A stretch of DNA of 64,000 nucleotides from Hyphochytrium catenoides (taxonomy: Eukaryota; Sar; Hyphochytriomycetes; Hyphochytriales; Hyphochytriaceae). This document shows positions 52,449 to 64,000 of this stretch, in pieces (the first letter of the stretch is position 1; each line of letters starts with the position of its first letter). A model generated the notes under the pieces. The model made no database searches. It was not told the DNA's origin and saw nothing but the letters and a program-made list of their open reading frames with translations. The translations under genes and the position numbers were made by a program. The stretch spans positions 1 to 64,000 of the forward strand of contig FLMG01002136.1 of NCBI GenBank assembly GCA_900088475.1, read 5' to 3'.

Positions 52449-55400
52449 CTATCGTAGTTCTGCCAGCATTGTGATCGGATCCTCCAAGTAACTCTTCCAT
52501 AAGTTGGAAAAGCGAGCCATTGTGGCGCCATCAAGCACCCGATGGTCCCCGCCCCAGCTCACGTTCATAATGTGCGAAGCCTTCACCTGCAAGTCCCGCA
52601 GGATTTACGTGGATCAAGAGGCAGCACAATATCATTAGACATCGAGGTCGGTCAGCGAGTCTCAAGAGATCGATTTGAACTATGGCACTGCTGGAGAAGA
52701 AAGGGTATAGAATTGTGAAGTTTTTGTTTGTACGACGCAGCTCTTAGTTGAGAACAGCAAGAGTGGGGCGGACTAGGATAAAAAAAACAAACATACGAGG
52801 AGAGCCAGTAGGGTAGGCAAGGTGACCCCTGGTAGGCTTACCTGTCCATTAGTGTCGAACCGAGGAAGAACTTGTACTTTTCCAACCGCACCAATGGCTA
52901 CCTGAGGAACCATGATGACGGGACCCATTACGGTACCTCCTATAGCTCCAATGTTGGAGAGAGAGAACGTCCCCCCATTGAGGTCATACTCCGAGAGCTT
53001 TCCTGCTTGACCCAGGGCCTAACAGGCAATAGGTGTGGGCAATGGTGTTAGCAATTTCCTGCAATACACTAAAGTTTTGCTGCTTCTGGGAAGTAGGTCT
53101 CTAAAGGACCGACCAGAACAGGTGCGAAGAACTAATTGCCACAAGAAGGGCACGAGAACAGCCTTGAAGGATACAATCTGGCGGTGTGTAGCTAGAGGCA
53201 GAAAGTGCCGCTTAGGAAGGGGTCAAACACTGTGGCTCCGAAAAGACGAGACGTAAACTGATGCCCACGGACTCGGGAAAGGATTTGGAGTGGATCACCA
53301 GAACAGCACATGAATTTACCTGCAGTCTAGCAATCTCCTTCGCAATATCAATGATGCTGCGGTGTTGAACCTGTTTGACATTCGGGACTAGCAGTCCGCG
53401 TGGGGTATCAACTGCGAGAGATATGTTATGGTCTTTGTGCAGTTTCAGCTCTGTGCACTCGCTATTGACTGTCGCATTCAATGTAGGAAACTGGATAAGT
53501 GCAAGTGATGCAGCCTATGACCATACGACCCGCAGTTAGTCTCACAATCAAGCAAAGGGTATGGTAAAGGAGGGCAAGACAATCTGTAGCTAGATAAGCA
53601 GGCCGTAACAAAAAAAAAGCCAGTAAGCGGAAGATAAGACTTGCAGGAATAAAGCACGAGGAATTCAAGGAACAAGCAGGGAAAGCGTCATTGCAAACCT
53701 TGACAAGGAAGGGCAAGTACGTGAGCTTAACCCCATGATCCGCTGCTGCCTTCTTCAATCGCTTTCGCAGCTCTACGAGATTATCCAAAGTGATCTGATT
53801 GGAGAGGCCCGTTACGCTACTTTTGCAATATTGACAGCATAAAGAGCAATAAAGAGTAACAGATAGATAGCTACGTCACGAGACAAGAGACGAAATGACT
53901 GGAGCTCGAAAGGAGAGTTGAGCGCATGCCAGAACACGCTAAGGTCCTTTAGGCAAGAGAATATGACGACAGAGGAGGATAGCCCAAAGTATTTACCTCA
54001 TCCCCGTAGTGAAAATGCGGCACTTTTAGGGCCTCTGTCATGCTCTTTACCATCATTCGCTGAATGCCACGGAGCGGTACTGTCTCATCTTCCTGCAGTA
54101 GGCTCCGACGAGTCGGTAATGAAGCAACCGGTGGCGCAGGGGCTGAGCCGATCGAAGCCGCAGGCGCTGCTATTGGAGGGGCGATGGGTGCTGCTATGAC
54201 CAATCAATAGCGGGGAAACATAGAAGTTAATACCAGTACCAGCGCATTGTCCTAGCGCAACCGGCGTGGTAAGGAAGCAGCAAAGCGAGGATGCAAGTCA
54301 GCCTGAAGACGCACTCCTTTCAAGAAACCTACCGACGCCTGCCGTGGGCCAAGAAATTGCCGCCTCAGAAGCTCTTGGCAGTGGGGCTGGAGAAGAGGTG
54401 TGTTGTTGAGCTGCCTCGTTTGATGGAGCCTTCAAGCTGGCGAGGTAATTTAGTACATCTCCTTTCAGGATTCGGCCTGCACAGGAGGCACGAGGGAGAC
54501 GCGATCAACATATATACTTGGAGAGAGGACCCAAGGGGCGAACATAAGTCCATGAGTTGGAGTTCTTAGCTAAGGCAGAGTCTGATGTTGTTCAAACTGT
54601 ACCTTTAGGTCCTGTGCCAGGAACCTTTCGCAAATCAACGTTATTTTCTTTGGCGATCCGTCTGACCGAAGGCGTGGTCAGCACCTTCTCTAGATGCCTT
54701 ACCGCTGTATGTAAAATGGCGTGGAAGAAAAGGTCTAAGTCAGCGGATACCCGAGAAAACTTTCTTTTGGTCTTTGTGTGGAAGCGCCAAGAGGGGAGTG
54801 TTATAGGCGAGGAAAGACTTGACGTACCATCAGGGTCAAAGCCACTGGATGAGGTTGTAGAACTCGGAGAAGCAGCATTGGCTGAAGGCGCTGATGCCCC
54901 CGTCCCAGTTGATCCAGCAGACGACACATCACCTTCTACGCTAATATTAATCAAGGTAGACCCAACAGGAACCTGTCAACGGATGGCGTCGATGGTCAGG
55001 CCCAGAGCAGCTAGGAGCCAACAAATTTGGGGTTTCGCTGCGAGGAAGACAAGCCTCAAGCAGCTATTGCTCATACTCGAGTCATGATCATTGTTCAAGG
55101 AAAGACACAGGCCATCTGCTACCAAAAAAGGGAAAGGGGGCGAGGAGGGGGAGTGTTGTGGAGACAACGAAACAAGATACAGTAGGAAGACCTATACCTG
55201 ACTGCCTTCGACCCAATGGAGCTTCTGCACAACCCCATCGTATCTGCTGGTGATCTCAACAGTAGCCTTGTCGCTTTGGACCTCACAGACGCGATCAAAC
55301 TGCTTGATAGGCTGGCCCTCTCTAACAAACCACTGCAGAAGTTCAACCTCCGCTATTCCTTCACCAATGTCTGCAAGCTTGAACTCAACAATGCTATCCC

Positions 55401-56384
55401 CTTGTCCGTTGCCTGCCGTTGAGGCTGCGGCGGTCCCCGTCGATGTAGCAGCTTTGGCCTTAAAACAGGGAGGAAGAGTAAGCCCAATATGGAACAGCTA
55501 TAAAGAGGCAAGTGCTATGCACGTGAGTCTGTGCGTGGTGACAGGAGAACAAGAGAGGTCACCACGAGGTGGGCAAAGCCGGTCTGGACGGAGGTAAGAA
55601 AAGGTCAAGTTATAGGATGAGGGACCATTGACGGAGGGAAACGGGCCGGTTGAAAGCAAACAGGGCAGAGTCGAATAGACTTACTTCCGGGGAAGGCGCG
55701 GCAGTGTTTTCCCCGTCTCCGTCCGTCACAATATCGATCAGGGGGCTGCCTACATGCGCGATGTCCCCCACATTGTAATAGAGTCTACCCACCCGGCCAG
55801 CGTATCTACTGGTGATTTCTACATTCGCCTTGTCGCTTTGGACCTCGCAGACCTTATCAAACTGCTCAATGCGGTCGCCCTATGGACAGGATCAAGCATA
55901 TGCAACAGAGAATTAGACCCTTGTCACAGGGACATCGGCGATAATCAATCGGCCAACCGCTTGCGCGCTCTTTCTTGCCGGTGTCTTCCCTTTCTTGCTC
56001 TGGCCTTCTCCCTCTTCTATCCCATTATCTCGCTTTCTCACGTCTACTGCGTCTATTGTCATACTGCTTTCCTGCTCTTACCTCTTTGACGAACCACTGC
56101 AATACCTCGACTTCTGCGATGCCTTCACCAATGTCAGCCAGGTTAAAGGGGACTACGTCACTCAGAGGGCTGCTAACAACAAAGTTACGTGACCAGACAT
56201 GAGGTGGTAGTCTGATAGTGTTGATGGAGATATTCTGAAGAGAAGAGAGAGAAGAAGGCCGCCGAAGTCTCTTCAGGCCATTTTTGCCCGCGAGGACGTG
56301 AAACGCTGCCAATCGAGTGCCCGTTGCCTGTGTGAAAGATGTCCTGCTGGCACAGGCACGCGAGAAAAAGCCTCTTCCCTTCAT
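52449..56384 (-). CDS. DBT: BCKDH E2, dihydrolipoyl transacylase, with two lipoyl domains
   Basis: Core subunit of the mitochondrial branched-chain 2-oxoacid dehydrogenase complex; it transfers branched acyl groups to CoA. An Arg/Ser-rich presequence (to about residue 75) opens exon 56082-56384. The first lipoyl domain continues in 55685-55879, with S-D-K118-A as lipoylation site. A second, very similar lipoyl domain is in 55198-55458 (S-D-K230-A) and ends in 54828-54972. The E1/E3-binding domain follows ([22 protein letters not shown]). The catalytic domain has [12 protein letters not shown], typical of BCKDH rather than pyruvate E2s, and the active-site [12 protein letters not shown]. It ends [10 protein letters not shown], with the stop at 52449-52451. 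Animal and plant BCKDH E2s normally have one lipoyl domain. Confidence 0.92.
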
Positions 56385-57897
56385 TGCTTCACGGAGAGAG
56401 GTAGACGAGGTTCGATTGATAGGTATGCACTGCTTGCGCTGTCGCTGCCCAAGGTGTGCCGACTGAATGGTTACTCCCTGCCTCGTTCCAACGCTGATTG
56501 GAAAGACGTGGAGTGAGCGCCCAAGGTATGCTCTTCACGAGATCAGCAAGACTCTGCCTTGCACTTCCGAGACACCAAGAACGCCAGTCACCTTGTCATG
56601 CTAGGACATGACCAGCTCTGACCTCTCGAACGCGGGATGGATGATGATGGGAAGGAGGTGACCGAGGAGAGACAGCAGAGGTGCTTCGCATTGCTTCCAT
56701 CAAAAGTCCAATGATGACTATCCGTCCTTGACCTCTGAATCTCTCTCCAAGACTCTGACTGTCCTTCATCCACCCTCTACCTCAGGCCCTTTCACCACAG
56801 TACGATACACTATTTCTATCTCGTCACCTGCCATTATACATCTCTTCTCTTCTCTTACTCGTCGTGGCTCCGTACCTTTAGGGGCTTCCCCTCCTTGCCT
56901 AGACGGCGGTCGCACTAAAGCTAATTTCTTTGGGTAAAGCTAGGGAGATAGCCCCACAAGTGGCGGTAGGTCCTCAATATGCCCACACTTTGGGCGGATC
57001 AGTTCCGCTATTTACCCCCATGAAAATGCTTGGGCCATGTCCACCTAATCAACAGAGCGGCTCCGAGGGGAGGAGTGGCCAGCTCTGATGGACTTCAACT
57101 TGCGTTTTGGCGATTTGGTTCGAGATCGTGGGATTCTGAATACAATACTTAACCGCACATCTTTATCAAGAAGGAAAAGGTGAGGAATCAAGAATACAGC
57201 ATATGATGGTCATACATACAACAACAACGTTCTGCTACATGTAGACACCATGTCAAATGAATTTCCACTCTCAAGCCAAGGTTTGATCATCTATTGAAAG
57301 AAGACAACAACGCTATATCTCTAATATATTGCTTGGAAGGTCTTACTAACAGTAATTGAAGCTTCGAAAGACCAGGTCATTTCGAATACCGCTTCAATGT
57401 GAGTTTGAAGAATAAGATTAACTCCAGGATTAGCGGATGGGATGTTAATAGAGAGCGAAGTGATGGTGCTCTTGGTCTCTCAATGCTGTGAGCTGGAGAG
57501 CACAACCATCTCATTCAGTTCTAGGAGGTCATCATGCTTTAGCACTCACTGCTGCTCACTGCTTTCCTCTTGAGCCTTTCCTCACTTCCTCACGAGTCTG
57601 GCGACCAGCTCAGCTCATCAGCAGCGCGGTCACTTGGACATCTCCCTTCTTCCCTGCTCACTCCTAGAGTCCGCCGACGCCTACCGCCTCCAAGTCACGA
57701 GCCTCAGAGGTTCATTGTATACTAAACGGAAGGGTTCGTCGCTACTGGCTCTGGACGCACGGGAGCAAAGACGACTATACTTCTATTCCTTCCAGGGGCG
57801 ACCTAAAGGTTTCTCTTGAGATCTCAACTGGCACTGGCCTTTATACCCTGCAATCACTCCGTTATTAAGGGCCCTGAGCTCCATAACTGCAGCAGCA
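56385..57897. promoter_or_regulatory. Divergent upstream region shared by BCKDH E2 and E1-beta
   Basis: 1.5 kb between the start codons of two genes whose products work in one complex, transcribed away from each other. It must hold both promoters and could coordinate them. No defined element or further gene was recognised; short open frames here look random. Confidence 0.5.
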
Positions 57898-60068
57898 ATG
57901 GCTACCTGTCAGAGTAGGCATATAAGGCGGCGGCTCTTCTCGGGCTTAACCTCAAGGACATCAGAACTCAATTGTCAGCTCAGAAGAGGAGCTAAACTCC
58001 AAGTTATCAAGAGCAAAGTCGCTGGGTTTCACTCTACATGTTCTGCTTTAGCTTTAGAGAGACCTCGGCATCCATCTGCAGCTGATGTGCCTACAAATGT
58101 CCCAACTACGAGAATGAACATGTTCACAGCTATCAATGACGCAATGCGATGGGCCCTAAAGACGGACGAGACAGCAGTAAGTCCACCAGCTAGTATGGTT
58201 CCTCGTAGCGTTCATGATAATGGACTGAATTCTGATCTGACAGGTCATTTTTGGCGAGGATGTTGCCTTCGGTGGCGTATTTCGAACAACTGTGAACCTA
58301 AGAGAGGAGTTTGGAAAGGAGCGTGTCTTCAACAGCCCCCTCTGTGAACAGGTGATTAGCTCTCCTTACTTTTTGTGCCATATGCCCGCCTTTCTATGTT
58401 GGAGCTGACAGTCCAGCTATTTACAGGGCATTGCAGGGTTTGGGATAGGTTACGCTTCGATGGGTTACACTGCAATCGCGGAGATTCAGTTTGCAGACTA
58501 TATATTTCCAGCCTTCGACCAGGTATTGCACTATTTTCTTCCTCCTTTTCCCCGGGTTTAGCGTGCGCCTGAAGTTTTCCTCCTCTCCCCGTCGTGCCGT
58601 GGGCATATGTCACGTTCAACTCTAGATTGTGAATGAGGCTGCCAAGTTCAGATACCGATCAGGCGATGAGTTCAATTGTGGGAGTCTTACAATTCGAGCG
58701 CCCTATGGAGCTGTTGGTCATGGTGGCCATTATCATTCACAATCTCCTGAAGCATACTTTGCACATACACCTGGTTTGAAGGTGAGCAGATTGTGGAACC
58801 TAAAGTTATGCGCACTCTTAGTGGCAGCTGCTAGCCATGCGTGCGTTGTCTATTGTTCCTTCGCCGTTCAAACACCGCGTCAGCCTGGCCTCGTCTCAGC
58901 GGGGTCTACCGGTTGATAGTCCTATACGCACTGTGTCTTGGTTTCCTTTGCCTTCTTTGGCTTTCTGATATCAACTCATTAGGTTGTGATGCCTCGAAGT
59001 CCAACCCAAGCTAAAGGGCTTCTCCTGGCCGCGATCAGAGACCCAAATCCAGTGAGTCCAACCACATGATATAGATCTCAATAGCGCTTATGGGCAACCT
59101 TTTAACACTTGTGGATGAACCATAGGTCATTTTCTTTGAGCCTAAGGCACTCTATAGAGCGGCGGTAGAAGAAGTTCCAGAAGGCGACTTTACGTTACCT
59201 CTTTCTAAGGCGGAGGTCCTTCGCATCGGCTCGGATGTTACGGTAGTGGGCTATGGTGCTCAAATGAGGGTACTCGAGAAGGTATGACAAGCGGAAAAAG
59301 AGTCCATGGTCGTTAGGCCTGGAGGGATCAAAAGCGCGCGAAATAGCAGCGGGTAGATGGCTGGGGAGCTACTTGCGGATATACAGAGGAGAATGGTCTT
59401 CGAAACATCGGTTAGCAACCTCCAGGATTAACACCTTCTATTTTCATAGGCGTGTGATATGGCTGAGGATGTCGGCATTCGCTGCGAGCTTATTGATCTG
59501 AGAACAGTCATGCCCTGGGATGTGGAAACTGTGGAGGAATCAGTTAATAAGACAGGAAGACTTGTGGTTAGCCATGAGGCGCCGGTGAGTTGACAATCAA
59601 CGTGTGTCTCTTATGTGCCATACTCCTCGTCAATTTTGGATCCTTGCATTCTTTATTAAGTTCCTATTGCCATTATTCCTCTGCGGGAAGTGTCCAGCTT
59701 TACTTCCATTCAGCTAGCTTCGCCAAGGATCCGACACTAATTTTCTTGATCTGCCCCATCTCCTCTTGCGCCGGTGTGCTACTTGTCCTACGTTTATTCA
59801 ATCAGATCACTGGTGGCTTTGGAGCCGAGGTAGCTGCCACCATCCAGGAGCGGTGTTTCCTCCGACTCGAAGCTCCTATTCAGCGAGTTTGCGGCTGGGA
59901 CACGCCTTTCCCTCTGGTCTTTGAAAAGGTACCGTACATTCTGAGCATCAATCTTTCCTTGTCCCTAATGCTACTGCAAATGCTTGTAACTCTACCTCCT
60001 CGTGTCAGGTTTACGTGCCCGACGCTTTGAGAAATTTCGAAGCCATCAAGACTGCAGTAAACTTCTAA
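57898..60068 (+). CDS. BCKDHB: BCKDH E1 subunit beta
   Basis: Thiamine-diphosphate-dependent decarboxylase beta chain of the mitochondrial branched-chain 2-oxoacid dehydrogenase. Nine exons, all in phase 0: 57898-58176, 58244-58351, 58427-58522, 58626-58781, 58983-59051, 59126-59281, 59450-59584, 59806-59928, 60009-60068; total 393 residues. The N-terminal 70 residues are Arg/Ser-rich without acidic runs, as in a mitochondrial presequence. Conserved segments are [23 protein letters not shown], and A-E148[10 protein letters not shown], whose Glu matches the cofactor-activating residue of the family. Next come [11 protein letters not shown] and [10 protein letters not shown]. The C-terminus [12 protein letters not shown] is typical. 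Every intron lies exactly between codons, which is unusual. Confidence 0.96.
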
Positions 60069-61413
60069 GATAGCTACCGGGGCCATGCTAGTAGTATCCT
60101 GATGTTACTTATCTATTTAATGGGCAAAACCTAAGCCATACAGCTACCTTTGCTGCGTTGATTATCGCTATAAGAATACTCTTGACCCAAACAAAGTTAG
60201 AATTATCAAGAGTCAGTTTTCAGATATCATCCACTCTACAAGTTACCCGATGGACAAGTGTTGGCTTCGACAACGTTCTTGAGAGCACCATCAAGGGGCC
60301 AGAACAAGCAATCCGTCCCCTAGAATACGATGACATCCACTGCAAACAGTCCGCTCTCCCCTGAGCCGCGCCGCCATACAGCGAAGCATCTGACTGAGGA
60401 GCTACGCATCTCTGCTTGACTGGCAGGGAGTGGCATGGCCAAACAGTATTGTAGAGGCTGAAGAGCTGCACTATGTTTCTCGATGATGTGGAGCCAATAA
60501 CGAACTTTCGATTGGGTTTCTCTAGCACATCCCCCAGGAGTAATGGTAGAACTATTCTGAATCCCTCTCCACGGATCCTACAAGAAGGCTACAGGAAGGA
60601 TCGTTATTCATGATGCCAACATCCCTCCTCCAGCCATCAACCTCACTATTGTTGAGCTGCATCGCTGAGGGTTCGCAAACCCAGCAGCAGGAGGGAAGGC
60701 AGGCATGAGGACGAAGCAGAGAATGATGAAGAGAGACAGATGATGCCCGCAACGCTGATGATGACAGTGAGAGGGCGGAGGATGTAAGAAAGACAGAAGA
60801 AGGATTAGAGGCGGCAACAGAACTACTGGGGTTCAAGAGCAAGGGCACGAAGGATAGAGCAGCATTACACATAGAAGTGTCATAGCTGGAAGGTAGAGCA
60901 TCTTCCCAATCAAAGGTCAACGTAGCTCAGACAGGTGGCTGCGTTCTGCCGTTTACTTGTCGAGCTATTCCCTAGAGGGAAGGGTTCAAAGAGATCGCGT
61001 CCTCCCAAGGCCAGTCATAAGTGCGCTGTCTGCATTAGCTGGTGGCATTAATAGTAAACGGAGGCACTTACTCCCCAAGGATAGGTGGAACACAATTTAG
61101 CGGAAAATCTAGCTGCAGGACTTAGAATGAACGCTAGACCGTCTGCGTCGCTCACCTTCCTGCTTAGGCTTGCCAGCCTGAGCCAAAAAAATGGTAGCGC
61201 AGCGCAGAAGCTGCCCGTCAGGAGCCTGATCTCTTCGTGGTGGGTGCCCAATTGGCACTGATTGGTGTTTTGGCACTGTGGCTTTCAAACCCTTTCTAAG
61301 CTCTCAAAGCTTCTCCCGACTATTATAGCATCCTTCCTCAGGTGGCTGCTCGCCTCTGCTTCATTCTACCTCCATCTGGGAGCTAATTTTAACTATCACC
61401 TCGCGCGCCCCTT
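60069..61413. other. Unresolved region; possible small minus-strand gene
   Basis: 1.3 kb between E1-beta and the DnaJ gene. Minus-strand frames at 60552-60920 and 60220-60528, and a short plus-strand frame from 61128 with a presequence-like start (M-N-A-R-P-S-A-S-L-T-F), could belong to a small gene or to untranslated exons. None shows a conserved pattern or convincing splice sites, so no gene is called. Confidence 0.35.
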
Positions 61414-64000
61414 ATGAACATCAGTCATACCCTTGCTAGCCAAGTGCCAAGGGACGAGTCGACTCAGAAGACAGGGAAGACAGGAAGCCGTAGCTCTAGG
61501 CGATTGTTTCATTCCTCTTCCCGTCTAGAAAAACGCGACTACTATAGCGTACTAGGTGTGGGGCGCAATGCAGACGCATCAGAGATCAAGAAGAAGTACT
61601 TCGAACTGGCAAAAAAGCTCCACCCAGATACGAATAAGGACGACCCGGATGCAGCCAAAAAGTTTGGAGAGTTATCCGAGGCTTATGAGGTAACACAAGT
61701 ATAGGTCGGGCAGAGAGAGAGGGAAGATGCGTTATTAGGTGAGGGAAGTGGGATCGATGGTGCCGTTTTGGCTCTCTGTTTCACAGGGCAGAATTCTTAT
61801 CAGTCATGGCAGACGACAGAGAAGAGTCAACAACGCAGTCCCCTCGTCAGCGATTTCCTACTTTGTGGCTAACCAGTGAGCAATCTTAGGTTCTGGGGAA
61901 TAAAGAGAAGAGAGAGATGTATGATACCTATGGCCATGCTGGAGTCGATCCCAACTTTGCAGGAGGGGAAGGAGGTTCGACTATTGTTCTTATTCTGCCT
62001 TTGAAACTTCTTTTGTATATCGATCCGTTCGTCTATTGTCCTTGGCTTGCTTCGCGTCTCCTTGGACTCCCTCAGCACCTCTACTAACGAGGCCAAACTC
62101 TGTGACTCTACGCCCAAGCAGCCTTACTTCTTCCTGCTGGTCTATTTTGGGAAGCAGTACTCCTCTCTCGCTTAATCATNNNNNNNNNNNNNNGGGTGTC
62201 GCCCGAAGATATTTTTGAAGAATTTGCTGGCATGTTTGGCGGGGGCGGAGGTACTAGAAGACGCCGTCAGGGCCCACAGAGAGGCTCCGACGTACAGACC
62301 AGGTCCGTCCCATAACAGTTGGATGTGCCTGGAATGTGGGCCGGCGAGCGGAGGAGGAAAAAGGGAGAAAGTGGGGATCCGGAGAGACTTCGATTAGGCC
62401 AGACATCAGCGAAGGAATAGGCTGCAGAAGTTGATATTGGGACATGGAGTTAACCCTTGTACCGAGATAAGAGGAGGGACAAAACGGCTTAACGGGTTGT
62501 ACGTATGAGGTGAAGCAGAAAGCTTTGGAATGCGAAGTTTCAATGGTAGTGCTAAAAGAACTTTTCTTGGGCGGGGCGTAAGTTCAGTAGCCCAGCAAAG
62601 AGTGGACACTGTTGCAGAAACCATTTTGATCAGGGAATTTTTTATGAGGTTAAGTGCTGACGGTCCAGGACTTATTCTCTCACAATCTTGCCTGCAGTGT
62701 GCGCCTAACATTCATGGAGGCTGTGAAAGGGACTGTAAAGACTCTCAACTTGATGGGGAACGTGCCTTGTGACACATGTGATGGTAGCGGGGCCAAGCCA
62801 GGAACTAAGCCAACAACGTGCTCAAGATGTAAAGGGAGCGGCCAGGTATGTGATGATGATTCCATTGAATGTGTCCATTTCGTCATTCGGGGCCGCTCAT
62901 CAGATACGTTCGGCTTACCTCTTTTCTAGGAAATCCTGCAACAAGGTTTCTTCCAGATCGCACAAACTTGTCGAAAGTGTGGCGGGCTCGGATCCATCAT
63001 TGAGAACCCATGCGGCACCTGCAGAGGACAAGGAACAGTTAAAAAGTCAAGAAACGTGGAGGTTACTATTCCAGCAGGCAAGGCCGTCAGTCCTTAGACT
63101 CACTTCACGCTCTACTTACCTTCTGTCTTCGTACAGCTGCGTAGCTTACTTTTCAATCTGAGTTACCCTTTTTCTACTCATTTAAGCCGTCTTACGGGCC
63201 TGATTTACCTAGTTTTTCATAGGTCTCTTTCTTTGACAAGACCGGGTTTGAAATGTGCTAATATTTCTAGTTCCCTTCCAGGCGTTGATACCGGAGTCAA
63301 TCTCCGACTTGCAGGCCAGGGTGAACCGGGAACCAAGGGAGGTCCCGCGGGCCATCTCTATGTGGAGATAAAGGTAGAGACGGCAGTAAAGGATGGCGAC
63401 GGGCAGTGGGTTCATCACGCTAGTACCACCACTAAAATTGTTTTGACAAGCCGATGGTCAAAGGGGTGATAATGATACCTTTTTTCTAACGCAGGTCAGG
63501 GAGGATCCTTTCTTCCATCGCATTGGAGATGACGTGCACGTGGAGGTGCCCATCTCAATAGCCGCAGCTATTTTAGGAGACGTCGTGAACATTCCGACGT
63601 TGACTGGAGAAGCAGAGCTAAAGGTAGGGACGCTCTCACGCAAGAAGTCTAGTTTCTATTATCATGTTCCTACCATTCAACATATAGTCGTCCCGTCGTT
63701 CATCGACATAAGGTATCTTACCTATGGCTCACACCTTGCAATCTTCAATCCCTGCTCTATAGGTCCCGGCAGGTACTCAGCCTGACCAGCAGCTCATTAT
63801 GCGAGGGAAGGGTATCAAGCGGCTAAGTGGACCCGGCATGGGAAATCAATACGTGCACTTCAAGGTCCAGATCCCTAAGAAGCTTACTACGCGCCAGAAA
63901 GAGCTCATGGAAGAATTCCGGGAAGAGGAAAACAAACGAAGCGACAAGGATGATGTCTTCCATGCCTTCGGTAAGCCCACCATGTTTTGTCTCTTTCCAG
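61414..64000 (+). CDS. Mitochondrial type-I DnaJ co-chaperone (partial)
   Basis: Hsp70 co-chaperone of the Mdj1/DNAJA3 kind, cut by the window end. The start at 61414 is the first ATG after an in-frame stop. The N-terminus is basic and Ser-rich and ends [11 protein letters not shown], as in mitochondrial presequences. The J domain follows ([11 protein letters not shown] motif in K-K-L-H-P-D-T-N) in 61414-61689 and the next exon from about 61890. A Gly-rich linker (M-F-G-G-G-G-G) is near 62230. All four zinc repeats are present: [32 protein letters not shown]. The substrate-binding C-terminal domains ([22 protein letters not shown]) run to the window edge. A 14-N gap lies in or beside the linker exon. 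Confidence 0.9.
62180..62193. other. Assembly gap (14 N)
   Basis: Undetermined bases directly before the exon encoding [10 protein letters not shown] of the DnaJ gene. The acceptor site of that exon may be hidden here. Confidence 0.99.

Noticed and set aside
54557-55087. 176-codon plus-strand frame
   Set aside because: Antisense shadow of the BCKDH E2 exons encoding the second linker and subunit-binding domain.
57100-57140. Possible tRNA B-box-like sequence (GGTTCGAGATC)
   Set aside because: No matching A box or acceptor stem could be folded around it.

Overview
The window is nuclear DNA from a microbial eukaryote. Almost every protein gene is split by many short GT-AG introns (about 60-400 nt), and three runs of N mark assembly gaps. 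The genes are SR-protein kinase, mRNA capping enzyme-like, NatB auxiliary subunit, WDR47, ELYS-like nucleoporin, GH35 beta-galactosidase, branched-chain 2-oxoacid dehydrogenase (BCKDH) E2 and E1-beta, and mitochondrial DnaJ. All are typical of eukaryotes. I could not fix the lineage; the lipid-binding-like plus RING layout of the first gene recalls stramenopile proteins, but this is only a hint. Exon boundaries were worked out by eye. For the best genes (SRPK, capping-like, acyltransferase, beta-galactosidase, E1-beta) all splice phases agree and the summed length is a multiple of three.

Layout: 1-4471 has no convincing gene. 4472-5596 (+) is an intronless RING-H2 protein. 7268-11258 (+) is an SRPK-type kinase. 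It converges on 11438-14600 (-), a 13-exon mRNA capping enzyme homologue. 15598-18030 (+) is a lysophospholipid acyltransferase. About 18476-20361 (-) is an unrecognised gene. 20752-28375 (+) is the NAA25/Mdm20-like subunit of NatB. 28707-33534 (-) is a membrane-anchored GH35 beta-galactosidase. 34791-37199 (-) is an unrecognised helical protein. 37951-42715 (+) is a WDR47-like LisH/CTLH/WD40 protein. 43297-48957 (-) is a large ELYS-like nucleoporin candidate. 50040-52190 (+) is an unrecognised coiled-coil protein with an unresolved 5' end. 52449-56384 (-) and 57898-60068 (+) are BCKDH E2 and E1-beta, head to head. 61414-64000 (+) is a mitochondrial type-I DnaJ cut by the window end.

Genes working together: E2 and E1-beta are two subunits of one mitochondrial complex for leucine, isoleucine and valine breakdown, and they share a 1.5 kb divergent upstream region; the next gene is a mitochondrial co-chaperone. 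The rest is a mix of housekeeping genes.

The most unusual item is the capping enzyme homologue. It aligns along the whole triphosphatase-guanylyltransferase length with an intact reading frame, yet it lacks the catalytic Cys and Arg of the triphosphatase P-loop (here Asp161 and Leu167). In the guanylyltransferase it has lost the Asp of motif I (K-P-K-G), the Glu of motif III (D-G-V) and the lysines of motif V. This looks like a retained 'pseudo-capping enzyme'. Second is a BCKDH E2 with two lipoyl domains where one is usual.
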